From: Nitratidesulfovibrio sp.
GTDB lineage: Bacteria; Desulfobacterota; Desulfovibrionia; Desulfovibrionales; Desulfovibrionaceae
Reading direction: 5' to 3'
Length of the DNA: 64,000 nucleotides
NCBI RefSeq assembly: GCF_040373385.1
Contig: NZ_JBDXXH010000001.1
Coordinates: forward strand, 434,675-498,674
Below the pieces are notes generated by a model, which worked only from the letters and a program-made list of their open reading frames with translations, was not told the DNA's origin and made no database searches. The translations under genes and the position numbers were made by a program. This document shows, piece after piece, positions 1-9,014 of this stretch (its first letter is position 1; the number at the start of each line of letters is the position of its first letter).

Positions 1-158
1 TTCATGATGTCGGGGCTCAGGACCACGCTGGAAACCAGCAGCAGGTGGGCCCACAGGAAGAGGATGAGCAGCGCGCCGGACGCCACCATGACGAAGTCCA
101 GTCGGCCGGCGATCTTGCTTTGATCCGGAACGTGCAGGGTAATCGCGCTCAAGTTCAT
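1..158 (-). CDS. frdC: fumarate reductase cytochrome b subunit, N-terminal fragment
   Basis: Only the first 52 codons are inside the window; the gene continues past base 1. The peptide has a short polar start, then 'KIAGRLDF' and a hydrophobic helix with 'FLWAHLLLVSS'. As I recall the Wolinella-type FrdC, its first helix has a similar Lys/Arg-Leu-Asp entry and a His (in 'GHMFFVS') that ligates haem, so the His here (about residue 38) is the likely haem ligand. In that family FrdC anchors FrdAB in the membrane and passes electrons between menaquinol and fumarate. GAGGAG lies about 10 bases upstream of the ATG. The two genes upstream on the same strand encode a sigma-54 two-component system, a plausible regulator. 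Succinate dehydrogenase naming is equally possible. Confidence 0.7.
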   Translation of the reverse strand, partial: MNLSAITLHVPDQSKIAGRLDFVMVASGALLILFLWAHLLLVSSVVLSPDIM

Positions 159-460
159 GGCAATGGCTCCTCGGATACGATCATTTCGTTTGTTCGCGCA
201 TGGTGCTCCGGTCTGTTGTTCATCTGCCGGAACCGGAAGGGATGGACCGGACAGCCGTACCTCCTCGTGTTCCCTTTTCCCGTCTGGCCGGATGCGGGGC
301 GCGAACCGTGTCGCCACCCCCACAGCATGGGGCGTACCAAAAATGATGTCTGGAAATACTCTTGAATAACAGTATATTGCGGATGGTGATGGCGGCAGCG
401 CAACGAGCTTTCCTGCCGGACAGGACGGAACATTCCTGTCGGATGGGAGAGTGCTGCCCC
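159..460. other. frdC leader / intergenic region
   Basis: About 300 bases between the regulator terminator and frdC. It holds the sigma-54-like element described separately and an AT-rich patch near 340-385. I see no convincing coding sequence; short overlapping reading frames on both strands lack ribosome sites and family motifs. Confidence 0.5.
324..339 (-). promoter_or_regulatory. candidate sigma-54 (-24/-12) promoter for frdC
   Basis: On the minus strand the sequence reads TGGTACG-N4-ATGCT, with the invariant GG and GC separated by the required 10 bases. The consensus is TGGCACG-N4-TTGCA, so there are two mismatches outside the GG/GC core. It lies about 165 bases upstream of the frdC start, and a sigma-54 activator gene is next door. 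Assignment by eye only. Confidence 0.4.
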
Positions 461-489
461 AAAAAAAAGGCGCGGCAGAATGCCGCGCC
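461..489 (-). terminator. rho-independent terminator of the two-component operon
   Basis: On the minus strand a 9-bp GC-rich stem (GGCGCGGCA / TGCCGCGCC, short loop) is followed by a run of eight T. It starts about 22 bases after the stop codon of the response regulator gene and separates it from frdC. Confidence 0.9.
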
Positions 490-511
490 GTGAAGGGACC
501 TGTGGATGGGG

Positions 512-1939
512 CTAGTGGGTGGTGATGCCGTACTTCTTGAGCAGCGCGTATAGGCGTGACTGCGAAAGGCCCGAAAGCCTGATGACCTCCCGGATGTTGC
601 CGTTGGTGGCTGTCATCAGGTTCTGGAGGTAGCGGCTTTCGGCCCTGGCCAGAACCGCGTCCCTGTATTCCTGCAGGGGTTGCGAGGGGGTGACGTCGCC
701 AGCGCCGCCGTTGGCGTCTTCTGGCGTCTTGGCGGCGGAATGCGCCGGCCCCGCGATCCTGGCCCTGGCCACCTTGGCCCGCAGGCCGGGCGGCAGGTGC
801 TGGGGAAAGAGGTACTGGTCGAGCTTCGCGGCCGTGAAGGCGTGCTCCAGGGTATGGATGAGTTCCCGGACGTTGCCCGGCCATTCGTAGGCGCCCAGCG
901 TTTCCAGAAAGTCCGTGCTGCACGTCTTGGGTGCCGCTCCCGCCCGCGCGCACATGGCTTCGAGGAAGTGTTCGGTCAGCAGCCGGATGTCTCCGGCGCG
1001 TTCGCGCAGCGGGGGAAGGTGGATGTGCGCGGCGCGCAGGCGGTAGAGCAGGTCCGACCTGAAGGTGCCTGCCACGGTCATGTCGTCGAGGTTGCGGTTG
1101 GTGGCCGCCACCAACCGGAAATCGACGCTGCGCTCTTCCCTGTCCCCCAGCGAACGGACGCTGCGCTCCTGCAGGACGCGCAGGAAGTTCTTTTGCACGG
1201 TGGGGGGCAGTTCGCCGACCTCGTCAAGGAACAGGGTGCCGCCGTTGGCTTGCAGGATGAGGCCGAGCTGGTCCTTTTCCGCCCCGGTGAAGGCCCCCTT
1301 GCGGTGGCCGAACAGGATGGACTGGGCGATGCTTTCGGGCAGGGTGGCACAGTCCACGGTCACGAAGGGGCCGTCCGAGCGCCCGCTGTTCTGGTGGAGG
1401 GCATGGGCGAAGAGTTCCTTGCCGGTGCCGGTTTCTCCGGTGATCAGCACGTTGGAGTCCGCCCCGGCGAACTGGGCCACCGCGTCCAGAACCCGTGTGA
1501 GGGCGGGACTTTCGCCGATGATCCTGTCCCGGCTCAGCACGGACCACAGCGTGTTGCCGCCCTCCTTGCTGCGCGCGCGCCGATAGTCCAGGGCCCGCTT
1601 GAGGGTCAGGGATATCTGTTCGACGCTGTAGCTCTTCTCGATGTAGTCCCAGGCCCCGTTCTTGATGGCCAGTTCTGCGCCTGCCGGGTCACCCATGCCC
1701 GTGACGATGATCACTTCCGGCTTCGCGGACATGGCCGTCAGCTCGCCAAGGATGGAAAGCCCGTTTCCGTCCGGCAGCTTCACGTCAAGGAACACGACGT
1801 CGAAGGCCCTGGCCCTGGCCATGCCCACCCCGGCGGACAGGGTGCCGACACTGTCGACGTCGCAGCCCATGCGCTTCACCGTCCGGGACAGCACATGGCA
1901 GATCGACTCGTCGTCATCGATGATGAGTATTCGCGGCAT
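512..1939 (-). CDS. sigma-54-dependent response regulator (NtrC/AtoC type)
   Basis: A 475-residue three-domain activator. The N-terminal receiver has the acidic pair at 8-10, phospho-acceptor Asp52 and a conserved Lys near 102. The central AAA+ domain has the P-loop GETGTGKE (about 168-175), the sigma-54-contacting GAFTGA (215-220) and a Walker B region FLDEVGELPP. The C-terminus ends in a Fis-type helix-turn-helix (SGLSQSRLYALLKKYG). It should bind an enhancer and open sigma-54 promoters when phosphorylated by the kinase encoded immediately upstream, whose gene overlaps it by 26 bases. The adjoining fumarate reductase promoter region is an obvious candidate target, but this is inference from position. 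Confidence 0.93.
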   Translation of the reverse strand: MPRILIIDDDESICHVLSRTVKRMGCDVDSVGTLSAGVGMARARAFDVVFLDVKLPDGNGLSILGELTAMSAKPEVIIVTGMGDPAGAELAIKNGAWDYIEKSYSVEQISLTLKRALDYRRARSKEGGNTLWSVLSRDRIIGESPALTRVLDAVAQFAGADSNVLITGETGTGKELFAHALHQNSGRSDGPFVTVDCATLPESIAQSILFGHRKGAFTGAEKDQLGLILQANGGTLFLDEVGELPPTVQKNFLRVLQERSVRSLGDREERSVDFRLVAATNRNLDDMTVAGTFRSDLLYRLRAAHIHLPPLRERAGDIRLLTEHFLEAMCARAGAAPKTCSTDFLETLGAYEWPGNVRELIHTLEHAFTAAKLDQYLFPQHLPPGLRAKVARARIAGPAHSAAKTPEDANGGAGDVTPSQPLQEYRDAVLARAESRYLQNLMTATNGNIREVIRLSGLSQSRLYALLKKYGITTH

Positions 1940-3854
1940 GGTGCTCCGTGCGCTGCACGCGCGAAGGGTTGCTCTCCAGAACTTCCCGCACTCCCCGGCA
2001 TATCTCCACCGTGTCGAACGGCTTGCGGAAGAAGGCCGACACCCCGGCCTTTTCCAGGTCCGTCGGCACCCTGTTCAGCAGCCCGTCTCCCTCGAAGCCG
2101 CTGCACAGGATGACCGGGATGTCCGGGCGGATCTTGCGGACTCTTTTGATGAACTCGGTCCCGTTCATTTTCGGCATGAGCTGGTCGGTGATGATCAGGT
2201 CGTAACTGCCCGGACTTGCGGAAAAGATGTCCAGGGCCTTGGTGCTGTCCAGGCAGCTGGTGACGGTATAGCCCACCCGGCTGAACAGCCTGTGCAGCGA
2301 GGCGATGAGGTCGCTGTCGTCGTCAAGGAGCATGATGTGCTCCGTGCCTTCGGGCAGTTCCAGGTGCCGTTCGTGCAGGGTGTGTTCTTCCGATGGGGTG
2401 GCGCAGGGCAGCAGGACGTGGAAGGTGGAGCCCTTGCCGGGGGCGCTGGCCACCGTGATGGCCCCGCCGTGCATGGTGACGATGCTCTTGGTCATGGACA
2501 GGCCAAGGCCCGTGCCGCCGGACTTCTTGCGCGTGGTGTAGAACGGCTCGAAAATGCGCTTGATGATGACGGGCTTCATGCCCGCGCCGTTGTCCGTGAC
2601 GGAAAGCCGGGCGTACGACCCCACCTGCAACCCCATGGTCCGGGCCTCGTCGTCGTCCAGTTCCACCGCCGCCAGCTCCACCGTCAGCACCCCGTTGAAG
2701 CCACGCATGGCCTGCTCGGCATTGGTGCACAGGTTCATGATGATCTGCAGCAGCTGGTCGGGGTCGGCCTCCACCCAGATGTCGTGGTCCTCTATCCGCC
2801 TGCGCACCTCGATGCTGGCCGGAATGAGCGTCTGCACGAAGTCCGTGCACTCATGGGCGATGCGGGCCAGGTTGACGGGCTGCCGGGGGGCATCGGCCTT
2901 GCTGCTGAAGTTTTTGATCCGCCGCACAAGGTTCTTGCCGCGCTTGGCCGCCTTGGAGATGTGCTCCAGGTCGTCGTGCGCGGGCGAGCCGGGGGGGATG
3001 TCCATCAGGGCCAGCGCCGCGCAGGAGGATATGGCGCCCAGCACGTTGCCGAAGTCGTGGGCGATGCCGCCCGCGAAAATGCCCACCGCCTCCATCTTCT
3101 GGGCCTGCATCAGCTCCCGCTCCAACTGGCGCCATGGCTTGAGAATGGAGTTGATCATGATCAGGCTGATGGGCGCGACCACGAAAACCAGCAGCAGGGC
3201 GACGCCCGTGCCCACGGTGAAGATGGCGCGCCGGTGGATCTTGGTGAAGATGTCCGAAAAGGTCTGCTGGTCCCGGTTTATGTCGTCTATGTACAGGCCG
3301 GAGCCGAGCCAGAAGTCCGTTTCGGGAATGAGCTGGGCGTACACCAGCTTGGTCCTGCGAAACGATTCCCCGGGCTTGTAGAAATTGTACTGCACGAAGC
3401 CGCCGCCAGAGATGGCCTTTTCGGTAAGCTCCCTGATGTATTTCGTGCCTGTGTCGTCTTCCGTCTCCAGGCGTTGTTGCCCCTGGAAATCTGGAAATAT
3501 GGGATGCGCGACGTTTGTTCCGTTGGTGCTGTAGGCAAAAAAATATCCGCTGTCGTCGTATTTGGCGTGGTTGACGATCTTGCGGACGGTTTGTTCCTTG
3601 CTCTCGTCGCTGTACTTCGCGATTTCCCCGATTGAACCGGTCATGGATTGCACGGACGTCCTGAGCGTACGGCGCATGTTTTCGAGCATCATCTGTCTGG
3701 CCGCAATCTTCGTTTCTTCCAGCGTCTTGTTGATGTAGAAGCTGTAGACGAAGCTGATGGCGGTGGCGAACACGATCATGAACACGACAAGCAGCGCTAT
3801 CCGGCTGATGACGGAATAGCTGAGCAACGGAATGTATTTCTTGATGCTGCGCAT
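1914..3854 (-). CDS. hybrid sensor histidine kinase with periplasmic Cache domain and receiver
   Basis: 646 residues. A transmembrane helix at about 18-40, a periplasmic segment 41-205 with single-Cache features (GYFFAYSTNG, HP, FWLGSGLYID) and a second helix at about 212-236 are followed by the kinase core. The phospho-acceptor is His266 in GGIAHDFGN (Gly where most relatives have Asn); the ATPase domain has NLCTNAEQAM, DNGAGM and GGTGLGLS. A C-terminal receiver carries Asp557 (IITDQLMPKMNG). Single-Cache sensors of this type usually bind small carboxylates, so C4-dicarboxylate sensing for the nearby fumarate reductase is a reasonable guess. The stop overlaps the start of the regulator gene, implying translational coupling. 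Confidence 0.88.
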   Translation of the reverse strand: MRSIKKYIPLLSYSVISRIALLVVFMIVFATAISFVYSFYINKTLEETKIAARQMMLENMRRTLRTSVQSMTGSIGEIAKYSDESKEQTVRKIVNHAKYDDSGYFFAYSTNGTNVAHPIFPDFQGQQRLETEDDTGTKYIRELTEKAISGGGFVQYNFYKPGESFRRTKLVYAQLIPETDFWLGSGLYIDDINRDQQTFSDIFTKIHRRAIFTVGTGVALLLVFVVAPISLIMINSILKPWRQLERELMQAQKMEAVGIFAGGIAHDFGNVLGAISSCAALALMDIPPGSPAHDDLEHISKAAKRGKNLVRRIKNFSSKADAPRQPVNLARIAHECTDFVQTLIPASIEVRRRIEDHDIWVEADPDQLLQIIMNLCTNAEQAMRGFNGVLTVELAAVELDDDEARTMGLQVGSYARLSVTDNGAGMKPVIIKRIFEPFYTTRKKSGGTGLGLSMTKSIVTMHGGAITVASAPGKGSTFHVLLPCATPSEEHTLHERHLELPEGTEHIMLLDDDSDLIASLHRLFSRVGYTVTSCLDSTKALDIFSASPGSYDLIITDQLMPKMNGTEFIKRVRKIRPDIPVILCSGFEGDGLLNRVPTDLEKAGVSAFFRKPFDTVEICRGVREVLESNPSRVQRTEHHAANTHHR

Positions 3855-3994
3855 GTGGTCGTTCTGCTTCTGGTTGCGTTGCCGCGCCTGAAATACCTGC
3901 GAATATGTCTAGTCGAGCATGCCCCCGGCCACAAGGGCGCAGGGGGGCACGTCTGCCGCGTGGCCCCCTGCCGTGGACATTTCGGCAAGGAGCG

Positions 3995-4023
3995 GCCCCC
4001 CTTGGCCTTCCGGGGGGCTTTCT
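3995..4023 (+). terminator. terminator-like hairpin in the nfnAB upstream region
   Basis: A 7-bp stem (GCCCCCC / GGGGGGC, 10-base loop) is followed by TTTCT. No plus-strand gene ends before it, so it could be an upstream insulator or part of a leader rather than a true gene terminator. Confidence 0.4.
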
Positions 4024-4143
4024 ACCAAAAACGCATACAAGTACCGTGCCGGTGGCGCATGCCGGGCGGAACTTTTAAAAATATTTTTATTTCACGATGT
4101 TGCGCAAGCGCCACAGGACGGAGGGTAGAGGCTGGCGTGTGCA

Positions 4144-4160
4144 TTCCTGCCAGGCAGGAA
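4144..4160. promoter_or_regulatory. 17-base perfect palindrome, possible operator upstream of nfnAB
   Basis: TTCCTGCC-A-GGCAGGAA, perfect dyad symmetry, just downstream of the AT-rich patch and about 250 bases before the nfnAB start. It does not match the Rex, Fur or FNR consensus sequences I know. The dimeric symmetry fits a repressor or activator site; the factor is unknown. Confidence 0.4.
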
Positions 4161-4407
4161 ACTGTTCCCGTCACCTGGGAATTCGGGCCTCCGCCGGTCT
4201 TTTTGTCGATTTTAGTGGTGGTATTCTGGTGCGTTGCAAAACGGGGCCCACTGGCATGTCCGGTGCATTTGTCCTCGGACGCCCCCGGGCCAGGGGCGCA
4301 CTTTCGCGGCCGCCCGGCCCCTCCGGACCTGGCCTGGTCTGATCAGGCCAGCCATGGCCGGAGTTGGCCGGACCACGATCCCTGACCGCAATCGACAGGA
4401 AGGAACC

Positions 4408-6672
4408 ATGCCGAATACCATCCTCGAAAAGAAACAGCTTATTCCGGACCAGACCTCCAAGCTCGTCATTCATGCGCCGGACATCGCGGCCAGGGCGCAA
4501 CCGGGGAACTTCGTCATCCTGCGCGTGCACCCCAAGGGCGAGCGCATTCCCCTGACCATCGCCGACGCCGACCCGGAAAAGGGTACCATCACCATCGTCT
4601 ACCTGGTCCTTGGCAAGACCACCGCCATGCTCGAGGAACTGCAACAGGGCGACGACATCCTGGACCTGTGCGGTCCCCTGGGCAAGGCCACCCATATCGA
4701 CCGGATGGATACGGTCATCTGCGTGGGCGGCGGCACGGGCATCGCGGCCATGCACCACATCGCCAAGGGCCACCACGAGGCGGGCAACCGGGTCGTGGCC
4801 ATCATAGGTGCCCGCAGCAAGGACCTGCTGCTCTTCGAGGACGAGCTGAAGCTGTTCGCCGACGAGGTGCTGGTGTCCACCGACGACGGCAGCTACGGTC
4901 ACAAGGGGCTGGTCACGGAACTCCTGCGGCAACGCCTGGAACGGGACCAGGGCGTGGGCGAGGTGGTGGCGGTGGGGCCGGTGCCCATGATGGCCGCCGT
5001 GGCGCGCACGACCAAACCTTTCGGGGTCAAGACCACCGTTTCGCTCAACTCCATCATGGTGGACGGCATCGGCATGTGCGGTGCCTGCCGCGTCAGCGTG
5101 GGCGGAAGCACCAAGTTCGCGTGCGTGGACGGGCCCGAGTTCGACGGGCACGAGGTGGACTTTGTGGAGCTTGGCAAGCGGCTGAATTTCTTCAAAACCC
5201 TGGAAGGGCAAAGCATGGCCCGCAGGCACGAATGCCAGTGCGCCGAAGCAGAGGGCAAGAAGCAGAAGAAGGCGCTTGCCCCGCGCGTGTCCATGCCGCA
5301 CCAGCCTGCGGAGCAGCGGGTGAACAATTTCGACGAGGTGGCCCTGGGCTACAGCATGGACATGGCCGTGCAGGAGGCGCAGCGCTGCCTGCAATGCAAG
5401 AAGCCCCAGTGCGTCAGGGGCTGCCCCGTCGAGGTGCCCATTCCCCAGTTCATCGCGGCGCTGGCCGAACGGAACGTGGAAAAGGCCTACAAGATCATCA
5501 AGAGCACCAACAGCCTGCCGGCCATCTGCGGGCGCGTCTGCCCGCAGGAAAGCCAGTGCGAGGGCGGCTGCGTGCTGGGCGCCAAGGGGGAGCCGGTGGC
5601 CATTGGTCGCCTGGAACGTTTCGTCGCCGACGAGTTCTTCCACCGCGATGCCTGCGACCTCATTTCCGACAGGCCGCAATGTCCGCTCATCGATCCCGCG
5701 AAAAAGGTGGCCTGCATCGGTTCCGGCCCCTCGTCCCTGACCGTGGCGGGCTACCTGGCCTCGCGCGGGTGCAAGGTGACGGTCTACGAGGCGTTGCACG
5801 AATTGGGCGGCGTGCTGGTCTACGGCATTCCGGAGTTCCGGCTGCCCAAGAACAAGATCGTGGCCAAGGAGGTCAACGCCCTGCAGGAACTGGAAGTGGA
5901 GTTTGTCCGCAACGCCGTGGGCGGCAAGACGTTCGGCATCCGCGACCTGTTCGCACAGGGCTGCAAGGCCGTGTTCATCGGCGTGGGTGCCGGGCTGCCC
6001 CGGTTCATGAACGTGCCCGGCGAGAACCTGAACGGCGTGTTTTCGGCCAACGAGTACCTGACCCGGGTCAACCTTGGCCGGGCCTACGACTTTCCGCACT
6101 TCGACACGCCCATCGTCCGGGGCCGCAACGTCACCGTCTACGGCGGCGGCAACGTGGCCATGGATGCCGCGCGCACTGCCCGGCGCCTGGGGGCGGAATC
6201 GGTGCGCATCGTGTACCGGCGCACCGTGGAGGCCATGCCCGCCCGGCGCGAGGAGGTCGAACACGCCATCGAGGAAGGGGTGATCATGGAATGCCTGGCC
6301 GCGCCCCTGGAATTTTTGCCGGGGCAGGACGGCAACCTGGGCACGGTGCGCTTGCAGCGCATGGAACTGGGCGAACCGGACGCCTCGGGGCGGCGCAGCC
6401 CCAGGCCCGTCCCGGATGACGTCTACGAACGGGACACGGACCTTGCGGTCATTGCCGTGGGCACCCGTTCGAACCCCGTGCTGCTGGAGAACGAGCCGGG
6501 CCTTGCCCTGAACAAATGGGGCTACATCGAGGTGGACGAGCACACCGGCGAGACGAGCATGCCCAACGTGTTTGCCGGGGGCGACATCGTCACCGGCGCT
6601 GCCACAGTCATCCTGGCCATGGGGGCCGGGCGCCTGGCAGCCAAGGAGATAGCGCGTCGGCTGGGCTGCTGA
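4408..6672 (+). CDS. nfnAB: fused NfnA-NfnB: NADH-dependent ferredoxin:NADP+ oxidoreductase, single chain
   Basis: 754 residues from the ATG preceded by AGGAAGGAA; a longer in-frame start at 4234 lacks family sequence. The first ~290 residues are NfnA-like: flavin site RIPLTIAD, nucleotide loop CVGGGTGIAAM, and [2Fe-2S] cysteines around MCGACRVSVGG. A Lys-rich linker leads into an NfnB/glutamate-synthase-small-subunit half with two [4Fe-4S] motifs (CLQCKKPQCVRGCP near 325 and CGRVCPQESQCEGGC), FAD fold CIGSGPSSLTVAGYLASRG, NADP fold VTVYGGGNVAMDAARTARR and FAGGDIVTGAATVILAMGAG. Nfn enzymes use flavin-based electron bifurcation to couple NADPH oxidation to NAD+ and ferredoxin reduction, or the reverse, in the cytoplasm. 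They are commonly two polypeptides; fusion into one chain is the notable point. A strong terminator follows, so it is probably monocistronic. Confidence 0.9.
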   Translation: MPNTILEKKQLIPDQTSKLVIHAPDIAARAQPGNFVILRVHPKGERIPLTIADADPEKGTITIVYLVLGKTTAMLEELQQGDDILDLCGPLGKATHIDRMDTVICVGGGTGIAAMHHIAKGHHEAGNRVVAIIGARSKDLLLFEDELKLFADEVLVSTDDGSYGHKGLVTELLRQRLERDQGVGEVVAVGPVPMMAAVARTTKPFGVKTTVSLNSIMVDGIGMCGACRVSVGGSTKFACVDGPEFDGHEVDFVELGKRLNFFKTLEGQSMARRHECQCAEAEGKKQKKALAPRVSMPHQPAEQRVNNFDEVALGYSMDMAVQEAQRCLQCKKPQCVRGCPVEVPIPQFIAALAERNVEKAYKIIKSTNSLPAICGRVCPQESQCEGGCVLGAKGEPVAIGRLERFVADEFFHRDACDLISDRPQCPLIDPAKKVACIGSGPSSLTVAGYLASRGCKVTVYEALHELGGVLVYGIPEFRLPKNKIVAKEVNALQELEVEFVRNAVGGKTFGIRDLFAQGCKAVFIGVGAGLPRFMNVPGENLNGVFSANEYLTRVNLGRAYDFPHFDTPIVRGRNVTVYGGGNVAMDAARTARRLGAESVRIVYRRTVEAMPARREEVEHAIEEGVIMECLAAPLEFLPGQDGNLGTVRLQRMELGEPDASGRRSPRPVPDDVYERDTDLAVIAVGTRSNPVLLENEPGLALNKWGYIEVDEHTGETSMPNVFAGGDIVTGAATVILAMGAGRLAAKEIARRLGC

Positions 6673-6680
6673 TGTCTGCC

Positions 6681-6713
6681 GCGCCGGGCGGGCTCAGTCC
6701 GCCCGGCGCTTTT
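6681..6713 (+). terminator. rho-independent terminator after nfnAB
   Basis: An 11-bp perfect stem (GCGCCGGGCGG / CCGCCCGGCGC, 7-base loop) followed by TTTT, beginning 8 bases after the nfnAB stop. Confidence 0.92.
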
Positions 6714-6965
6714 CCGGTATGGGTTTGCCCGTCGCCCGGCGAATGCCAGGGCAGGGGGGCTTGCGGCAGGGCTGCGTGGTTCCGGCTGCGGCGTATCAAC
6801 CGCATACGCACCACGCCAGCGTGAGGGAAGGCTGAGGGGGGGGGGCTGTCCAGCGCGTTTCCGATGGGGATGTTGCGCTTCGTCCTTGGATGTTGGCACA
6901 TTCGAGCGTTCCGGTGCGGCAGACGCTCTGGTTTGATGTTGCCCGCCCTGCCGTGGGCTGGCCGG

Positions 6966-8942
6966 TCACGCTTCGCCTCCGGGGCTCCACATCTCGGCGT
7001 ACAGCCCCCCCTTGCCAAGGAGATATTGGGGTGAGCCGCGTTCCACTTCCCGCCCGTTGTCCAGGACGACCACAAGGTCGAAGTCGCTCAGCGTCGAAAG
7101 CCTGTGCGCGACAGCAATAACCATGCGTCCCGCGAACATTCCGGGAGCATGTTCATTCGGGCCGGGAGCATGTTCATTCGGGCCGGGAGCATGTTCATTC
7201 CGGGAATTGGCTTCGGACGCATCGCGTGCCTTGCCCTGCGGAGAGCCGAACCCGGTTGAGAGGTTGCGCTTGATGCGCTGTTCGGTCAGCGAATCCACGG
7301 CGGATGTCGCCTCGTCCAGGATCAGCACCGCCGGGTCGCGCAGCAGGGCGCGGGCCAGGGCGATGCGCTGGCGTTGCCCGCCGGACAGTTTCAGCCCCCG
7401 TTCGCCGATGAAGGTGGCGTAGCCGTCGGGCAATTCGGCGATGAAGTCGTGCGCGTCGGCCATGCGCGCAGCCTCGCGCACCGCCGCGTCGTCGGCATGC
7501 GGCGCGCCAAGGCGGATGTTTTCTTCCACCGTGCCGTGGAAGATGAACGGGTCCTGCGGCACGTAGCCGATGTGCGACCGGTACGAGGCCAGGGTCCAGT
7601 GCGCCAGCGGGCGACCGTTGACCAGCACCTCGCCGCGTTTGGGATCGTGCAGCCGCAGCAGCAGGCGCACCAGGGTGCTCTTGCCTGCGCCCGACGGCCC
7701 CACGATGCCCACCGACATGCCCTCGGTTACCGTCAGGTCCATGCCGTGCAGGGCGTCCCTTGCGCCATCGCGCCCTCCATCGCGCCCGTTACCGTGATCC
7801 TCTCCGTAGCCGTAGCCCGCACCGCGCAGTTCGATGCGCCGGGGCGGCTCGCGCAGGTCCTCGGCATCCGGCGCGTCCACCACCGTGGGGCGGGCCAGCA
7901 GCAGTTCGTCGATGCGCGTCAGGGCGGCGCGGGCCTGCTGCACCTGGTTGGCCACCATGCCCGCCGCAAAGATGGGCAGCACCAGGCGCATGCCCATGAA
8001 CACGAAGGTGGTGTAGGCGCCCACGCTGGGGCCGTCGCCCTGGGCGGCCAGCCACCCGCCCCCGCCGATGAGCAGCGCGAAGGACAGCCCCGCCGCGATG
8101 AAGATGGCCGGGATGAACCGGGCCCGTGTGCGCGCGGCGGCAATGCCCGCATCGCGATATTCGGCGGACCGGGCGCGCAGCCGCTCCATCTCGTGGTCCT
8201 GGGCGTTGGCGGCCTGCAATTCGGCCACCCCGTGCAGGCTGTTTTCCAGCACCCCGGCAAAGCTCCCCGCCGCCTTGCGGGCATGCAGGTACTGGGGCCG
8301 GATGCGCCGGGCAAAGTGCACCATCAGCCACGCCACGCCGGGCACGGGCACCAGCAGCAGCATGGCCAGCCGCCAGTCCAGCCAGAGCATCCACCCATAG
8401 GTGCCACAGACCATCATGCCCACGCGCACCGCGCCGGGCAGGGTGTCGGACACCACGGCCTCCAGGGTATCCACGTCGCCGGACACCACGTTCATCAGGT
8501 CGCCCTTGCGGCGGCTTGCGTAGAATCCGGCGTCCAGCCGCAGCAGGTGGCCGTACAGGGCCATGCGCAGTGCATGGCGCAGCCGCTGGGCCACGTCGGC
8601 CAGCATGTAGTCGCTGCCACACTGGAAGGCGGCAAGCCCGCTGAAGGCCCCCAGCACCAGCATGCCGTACAGCAGGTAGGTTTCGGGCGCGGTCTGCCCC
8701 CTGGTGACGGCGTCCACCACCACGCCCAGCAGGGCCATGGGAATGAGGTCGCACAGCCGGGCCAGCAGGCTTCCCGCAAGGCCCAGGGCAAAGCGGGCGC
8801 GCAGGGGGCGCAGCAGCGCGGCAATCAGGTGCCGCCCCGTGGGGGGGGAGGGCGGTGCGGCGGAGAAGGGAGCCGATTCGGCTCCGGCGGTCGCGGGAAT
8901 GGGGGCGGCGGGCCCCGGTACGGTGGCGTTCAAGGGGTGCAT
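6966..8942 (-). CDS. ABC exporter half-transporter (fused membrane and ATPase domains)
   Basis: 658 residues from the ATG at 8942; a longer in-frame extension antisense to the DtxR gene is not real coding. Membrane helices run from about residue 45 to 330, then a nucleotide-binding domain with Walker A GPSGAGKS, signature [15 protein letters not shown], Walker [15 protein letters not shown] and H-loop IAVAHRLST. Between the D-loop and H-loop is an extra Ser/Gly/Asn-rich insert with a 7-residue repeat NEHAPGP, encoded by a DNA tandem repeat at 7141-7200. Type-IV exporters form dimers that pump lipids, peptides or siderophore-like compounds; the substrate is not evident. It is divergent from a DtxR-type regulator and beside haem-uptake genes, so metal or chelator homeostasis is likely. 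Start choice is moderate because the ribosome site is weak. Confidence 0.82.
   Translation of the reverse strand: MHPLNATVPGPAAPIPATAGAESAPFSAAPPSPPTGRHLIAALLRPLRARFALGLAGSLLARLCDLIPMALLGVVVDAVTRGQTAPETYLLYGMLVLGAFSGLAAFQCGSDYMLADVAQRLRHALRMALYGHLLRLDAGFYASRRKGDLMNVVSGDVDTLEAVVSDTLPGAVRVGMMVCGTYGWMLWLDWRLAMLLLVPVPGVAWLMVHFARRIRPQYLHARKAAGSFAGVLENSLHGVAELQAANAQDHEMERLRARSAEYRDAGIAAARTRARFIPAIFIAAGLSFALLIGGGGWLAAQGDGPSVGAYTTFVFMGMRLVLPIFAAGMVANQVQQARAALTRIDELLLARPTVVDAPDAEDLREPPRRIELRGAGYGYGEDHGNGRDGGRDGARDALHGMDLTVTEGMSVGIVGPSGAGKSTLVRLLLRLHDPKRGEVLVNGRPLAHWTLASYRSHIGYVPQDPFIFHGTVEENIRLGAPHADDAAVREAARMADAHDFIAELPDGYATFIGERGLKLSGGQRQRIALARALLRDPAVLILDEATSAVDSLTEQRIKRNLSTGFGSPQGKARDASEANSRNEHAPGPNEHAPGPNEHAPGMFAGRMVIAVAHRLSTLSDFDLVVVLDNGREVERGSPQYLLGKGGLYAEMWSPGGEA
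7141..7200. repeat. 21-bp in-frame tandem repeat within the ABC exporter gene
   Basis: Two perfect 21-base copies and a third partial one (18 bases) of CCGGGAGCATGTTCATTCGGG. As 21 is a multiple of three, copy-number change keeps the reading frame and adds or removes a 7-residue NEHAPGP unit in the ATPase domain. Confidence 0.9.
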
Positions 8943-9014
8943 CCGGAAGGGTTTTACGATACAGGGGCGAAACGCGCACGACGGCGCGGACAACACTACA
9001 CGCAAGGGGCCGAC

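Larger units (their letters stand above)
3855..4407. other. divergent intergenic region between the kinase and nfnAB
   Basis: About 550 bases between divergent genes. It contains a GC hairpin at 3995-4018 followed by TTTCT, an AT-rich stretch at 4070-4095 likely to hold promoter elements, the 17-base palindrome at 4144-4160, and a short inverted repeat GGCCTG...CAGGCC at 4331-4349. An in-frame extension of nfnAB into this region has no family similarity, so I treat it as untranslated leader. Confidence 0.5.

Noticed and set aside
680..2113. Long plus-strand open frame opposite the sigma-54 regulator
   Set aside because: High-GC antisense shadow; no ribosome site or family motif, while the minus strand encodes a complete regulator.
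4234..4407. Upstream in-frame extension of nfnAB
   Set aside because: No family similarity, and a strong ribosome site precedes the ATG at 4408.
4171..6543. 790-codon minus-strand open frame opposite nfnAB
   Set aside because: His/Gly/Val-rich translation typical of antisense of a GC-rich gene; no motifs.
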